A stretch of 64,000 nt of DNA from Mucilaginibacter sp. GTDB lineage: Bacteria > Bacteroidota > Bacteroidia > Sphingobacteriales > Sphingobacteriaceae. The notes under the pieces were generated by a model, which saw only the letters and a list, made by a program, of their open reading frames with translations, was not told where the DNA came from and did no database searches. Shown here piece by piece: positions 61,460-64,000 of the stretch (within the stretch, counting starts at the first letter, position 1; each line of letters starts with the position of its first letter). The stretch lies in assembly GCA_028288125.1 (NCBI GenBank), contig JAQBOH010000033.1, positions 1-64,000 on the forward strand, written 5' to 3'. The translations under genes were made by a program, and so were the position numbers.

Positions 61460-63943
61460 TTAAGCGTGTTCGGTTACTGAAGGACGAGTATCTGGTTTTA
61501 TAGTAAGATCAAGTGCATTTTTAACCTTTTCATCCAGTAGGGCAAGGCTGATCACTTCGCGCATATCACTCACGTAATGAAACTGCAGATCCCTGATGTA
61601 ATCCTCTTTGATTTCCAGGATATCTTTTTGGTTCGACCGGCATAAAATGATCTCTTTAATATTGGCACGCTTGGCAGCCAGTATCTTTTCTTTTATGCCA
61701 CCAACCGGTAACACGCGGCCTCTCAGGGTTATTTCGCCTGTCATAGCCAGGTGCGGTTTGATTTTCCGCTGGGTAAAGGCCGATGTTAACGCGGTGAGCA
61801 TAGTAACACCTGCCGATGGCCCGTCTTTTGGCGTAGCGCCCGCCGGAACATGCACATGTATATCCCATTGGTCAAACAGCTTAGGCTCAATATTAAATTC
61901 GGACGCGTGCGCGCGCAAATAAGCTAAAGCAATGGTAACAGATTCCTTCATTACATCGCCCAGGCTACCGGTTAAGGTCAAGCGCCCTTTACCGGGGCTT
62001 AAACTGGCTTCGATAAACAATATATCGCCGCCAACCGATGTCCAGGCCAGGCCGGTTACTACGCCCGCTACATCGTTGCCTTCATATAGGTCCTTGTCAT
62101 ATATGGGCGCGCCTAATATCTTTTCAACCTCTTTCCTGGTTACAACAGGGTTGTAAGGCTCATCCATAGCGATATTTTTTGCAACGCCGCGCACCAGTGA
62201 GCCTATTTTTTTCTCCAGCGCGCGAACGCCTGATTCGCGGGTATAATCAACGATCAGCTTTTCAATTACATCCGGTTTTACAACCACGTCCCTTGATTTT
62301 AAGCCGTGCGCATCCCGCTGCTTTGGAACCAGGTGCTGTTTAGCGATTTCAATTTTTTCTTCGATGGTATAACCGTTTACCTCGATGATCTCCATACGGT
62401 CGAGCAAAGCGGGCTGGATGGTGCTGAGCGAATTTGCTGTAGCGATGAACATTACGTTTGACAAATCGAAATCGATCTCAACATAATGATCGTAAAAAGT
62501 ACTGTTCTGCTCAGGGTCAAGCACCTCAAGTAAAGCCGATGACGGGTCGCCCCTGAAATCGTTGCCCACTTTATCAATTTCGTCCAGTATAAATACCGGG
62601 TTGGCTGCACCTGCTTTTTTTACAGACTGTATGATACGACCCGGCATAGCGCCGATATATGTTTTACGGTGGCCCCTTATTTCGGCTTCGTCCCTTATCC
62701 CTCCAAGAGCCATACGTACGTATTTACGGCCAAGCGCCTTGGCAATTGATTTTCCAAGCGAGGTTTTACCAACCCCCGGCGGGCCCACCAGGCACAGAAT
62801 TGGAGCCTTCATATTGTGTTTCAGCTTCAAAACCGCCAAATATTCAATAATACGCTGCTTTACCTTATCCAGGCCAAAATGATCCTTATCAAGTACTTTT
62901 TGTGCCCGTTTAAGATCGAAATTATCTTTTGTAAACTCGTTCCATGGCAGATCGAGCAACAGCTCGAGATAATTGATCTGCACTGAATAATCGGCGGCGG
63001 CCGGGTTGGTGCGCGCCAGTTTTTCCAGTTCTTTGGTAAAATGATCGTTCGCCTCTTTTGCCCATTTCTTTTTCGAAGCGCGCATTTTCAGGCTTTCTAT
63101 CTCCAGGTCGGGCGAATTACCGCCAAGTTCTTCCTGGATGGTTTTAAGCTGCTGGTTCAGGAAATAATCCCGTTGCTGTTTATCCAGATCCACGCGTACC
63201 TTGCTTTGTATCTGGTTCTTTAATTCCAGCATCTGCAGGTCTAACGTAAGATGCTCAAGTACCAGGTTGGCGCGGTTACGCAGGTTTGGCTCTTCCAGTA
63301 AATGCTGCTTGGCGTTCATATCAGCATTCATATTTGACGAAATAAAGTTGATCAAAAATGAAGTGCTTTCAATGTTGCGTATGGCAATGCCTGCCTCGCT
63401 CGGAATATTTGGGGACAGCTGAATTATATTCATGGCCATGTCCTTTATGGACGAAACCATGGCTTTAAATACCTTATCTTCTTTGGGTTTAACTTCTTTG
63501 AAAGGCTCAATGGTGGCCTTGATGTATGGTACGCTTTGTACTTCTTCCTTTAATAAAAAGCGCTTTTTACCCTGCAGAATAACCGTGGTATTACCATCGG
63601 GCATTTGCAGCATCTTTATGATCAGCGCGATAGTGCCGATCTTATTCAGCTGGCTAAAAGTTGGGTCTTCAATCCCCACATCCTGTTGAGAAACCACCCC
63701 AATCATGCGACTGCCTTTATTGGCTTCGCGGATCAGCTTGATTGATTTATCACGGCCAACGGTAATAGGGATAACCACCCCTGGAAATAATACGGTATTC
63801 CGCAGCGGTAATATGGATAAAATTTCGGGTAACTGTTCATTATTCATCTCTTCCTCGTCCTCGGTTGACATTAAAGGAAAAAATTCAGAATCTTCGTTTA
63901 TTACGGGCAGAGCGCTATTTAATTCAAATGGATCGAAACTCAT
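61460..63943 (-). CDS. lon: ATP-dependent protease Lon
   Basis: 827 residues: LON substrate-binding N-domain (about 40-245; ILPLRNTVLFPGVVIPITV), AAA+ with Walker A CLVGPPGVGKTS (about 387) and Walker B FILDEIDKVG (about 448), and the C-terminal protease with the catalytic Ser in PKDGPSAGVTM (about 712) and Lys in GGIKEKILAA (about 756). Degrades misfolded and regulatory proteins. An acidic N-terminal extension (STEDEEEMNNEQ) is usual in Bacteroidota. Confidence 0.96.
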   Translation of the reverse strand: MSFDPFELNSALPVINEDSEFFPLMSTEDEEEMNNEQLPEILSILPLRNTVLFPGVVIPITVGRDKSIKLIREANKGSRMIGVVSQQDVGIEDPTFSQLNKIGTIALIIKMLQMPDGNTTVILQGKKRFLLKEEVQSVPYIKATIEPFKEVKPKEDKVFKAMVSSIKDMAMNIIQLSPNIPSEAGIAIRNIESTSFLINFISSNMNADMNAKQHLLEEPNLRNRANLVLEHLTLDLQMLELKNQIQSKVRVDLDKQQRDYFLNQQLKTIQEELGGNSPDLEIESLKMRASKKKWAKEANDHFTKELEKLARTNPAAADYSVQINYLELLLDLPWNEFTKDNFDLKRAQKVLDKDHFGLDKVKQRIIEYLAVLKLKHNMKAPILCLVGPPGVGKTSLGKSIAKALGRKYVRMALGGIRDEAEIRGHRKTYIGAMPGRIIQSVKKAGAANPVFILDEIDKVGNDFRGDPSSALLEVLDPEQNSTFYDHYVEIDFDLSNVMFIATANSLSTIQPALLDRMEIIEVNGYTIEEKIEIAKQHLVPKQRDAHGLKSRDVVVKPDVIEKLIVDYTRESGVRALEKKIGSLVRGVAKNIAMDEPYNPVVTRKEVEKILGAPIYDKDLYEGNDVAGVVTGLAWTSVGGDILFIEASLSPGKGRLTLTGSLGDVMKESVTIALAYLRAHASEFNIEPKLFDQWDIHVHVPAGATPKDGPSAGVTMLTALTSAFTQRKIKPHLAMTGEITLRGRVLPVGGIKEKILAAKRANIKEIILCRSNQKDILEIKEDYIRDLQFHYVSDMREVISLALLDEKVKNALDLTIKPDTRPSVTEHA

Positions 63944-64000
63944 TAATACCTTTTATTTATTAAAACGTCATATTGTCAGCCCGTAAAATTACAGGAAGAA

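Overview
The window looks like a chromosomal segment of a Bacteroidota bacterium of the Sphingobacteriaceae, most like Mucilaginibacter or Pedobacter. The signs are GldC, a gliding-motility/type IX secretion C-terminal domain, a PUR-family (DUF3276) protein, DUF1573 and DUF5522 proteins, and promoters carrying the Bacteroidota -7 box TAnnTTTG instead of a sigma70 -10 box. Genus is inference; no rRNA is present. There is one tRNA, tRNA-Arg(CCG).

Layout. Bases 1-9300 hold housekeeping genes: a GNAT acetyltransferase, class II aldolase, accD, a cysteine desulfurase, glmM, a PAP2 phosphatase, a MarR regulator, and a DUF5522 gene overlapping an MBL-fold nuclease. Bases 9364-12730 are a minus-strand operon nusB-DUF1573-yajC-ybbR-coaE. 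Bases 12790-21100 hold an amino-acid dehydrogenase, an ABC exporter, a PUR-family protein, a broken DUF5362-like gene, mgtE, ychF, an alginate-lyase-like enzyme and tRNA-Arg. Bases 21178-28448 hold two MFS transporters, gamma-glutamyltransferase, acetamidase/formamidase and a RAYT-type transposase bracketed by identical palindromes. Bases 28499-34875 hold a type IX cargo protein, glutamate dehydrogenase and cytochrome c maturation genes. Bases 35086-46076 hold a large hybrid histidine kinase with an N-terminal frameshift, gldC, a DEAD-box helicase, dihydroorotase, a WYL regulator with an AHSA1 protein, and a duplicated DUF2007 pair.

Bases 46256-58308 are the most interesting part. A soluble PAS histidine kinase with the FixL-type haem-PAS signature overlaps a regulator that fuses a receiver domain to a CRP/FNR-type DNA-binding protein, in effect FixJ and FixK in one chain. 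Three nearby promoters (yceI-porin, a stand-alone D-lactate dehydrogenase N-terminal domain, and a zinc alcohol dehydrogenase) each carry TGA-N6-TCA centred exactly 55 bp upstream of the centre of a TAnnTTTG box. I propose an oxygen- or redox-responsive local regulon. It also contains a universal stress protein gene broken by two in-frame stops. L-lysine 6-transaminase follows. Bases 58520-63943 hold a hypothetical gene, an LpxR-like lipid A deacylase, two tandem beta-barrel proteins and lon.

Intergenic DNA is unusually structured. Besides the REP-like palindrome (AAACTTACGAAGTTT and its complement, four copies), several families of purine-rich inverted repeats sit between genes, often touching or supplying the stop codon of the gene beside them. 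Several genes carry single-base lesions: a DUF5362-like gene, a DUF2007 gene, a USP gene and the hybrid kinase. The homopolymer ones could be assembly errors; the USP nonsense codons are harder to explain that way.
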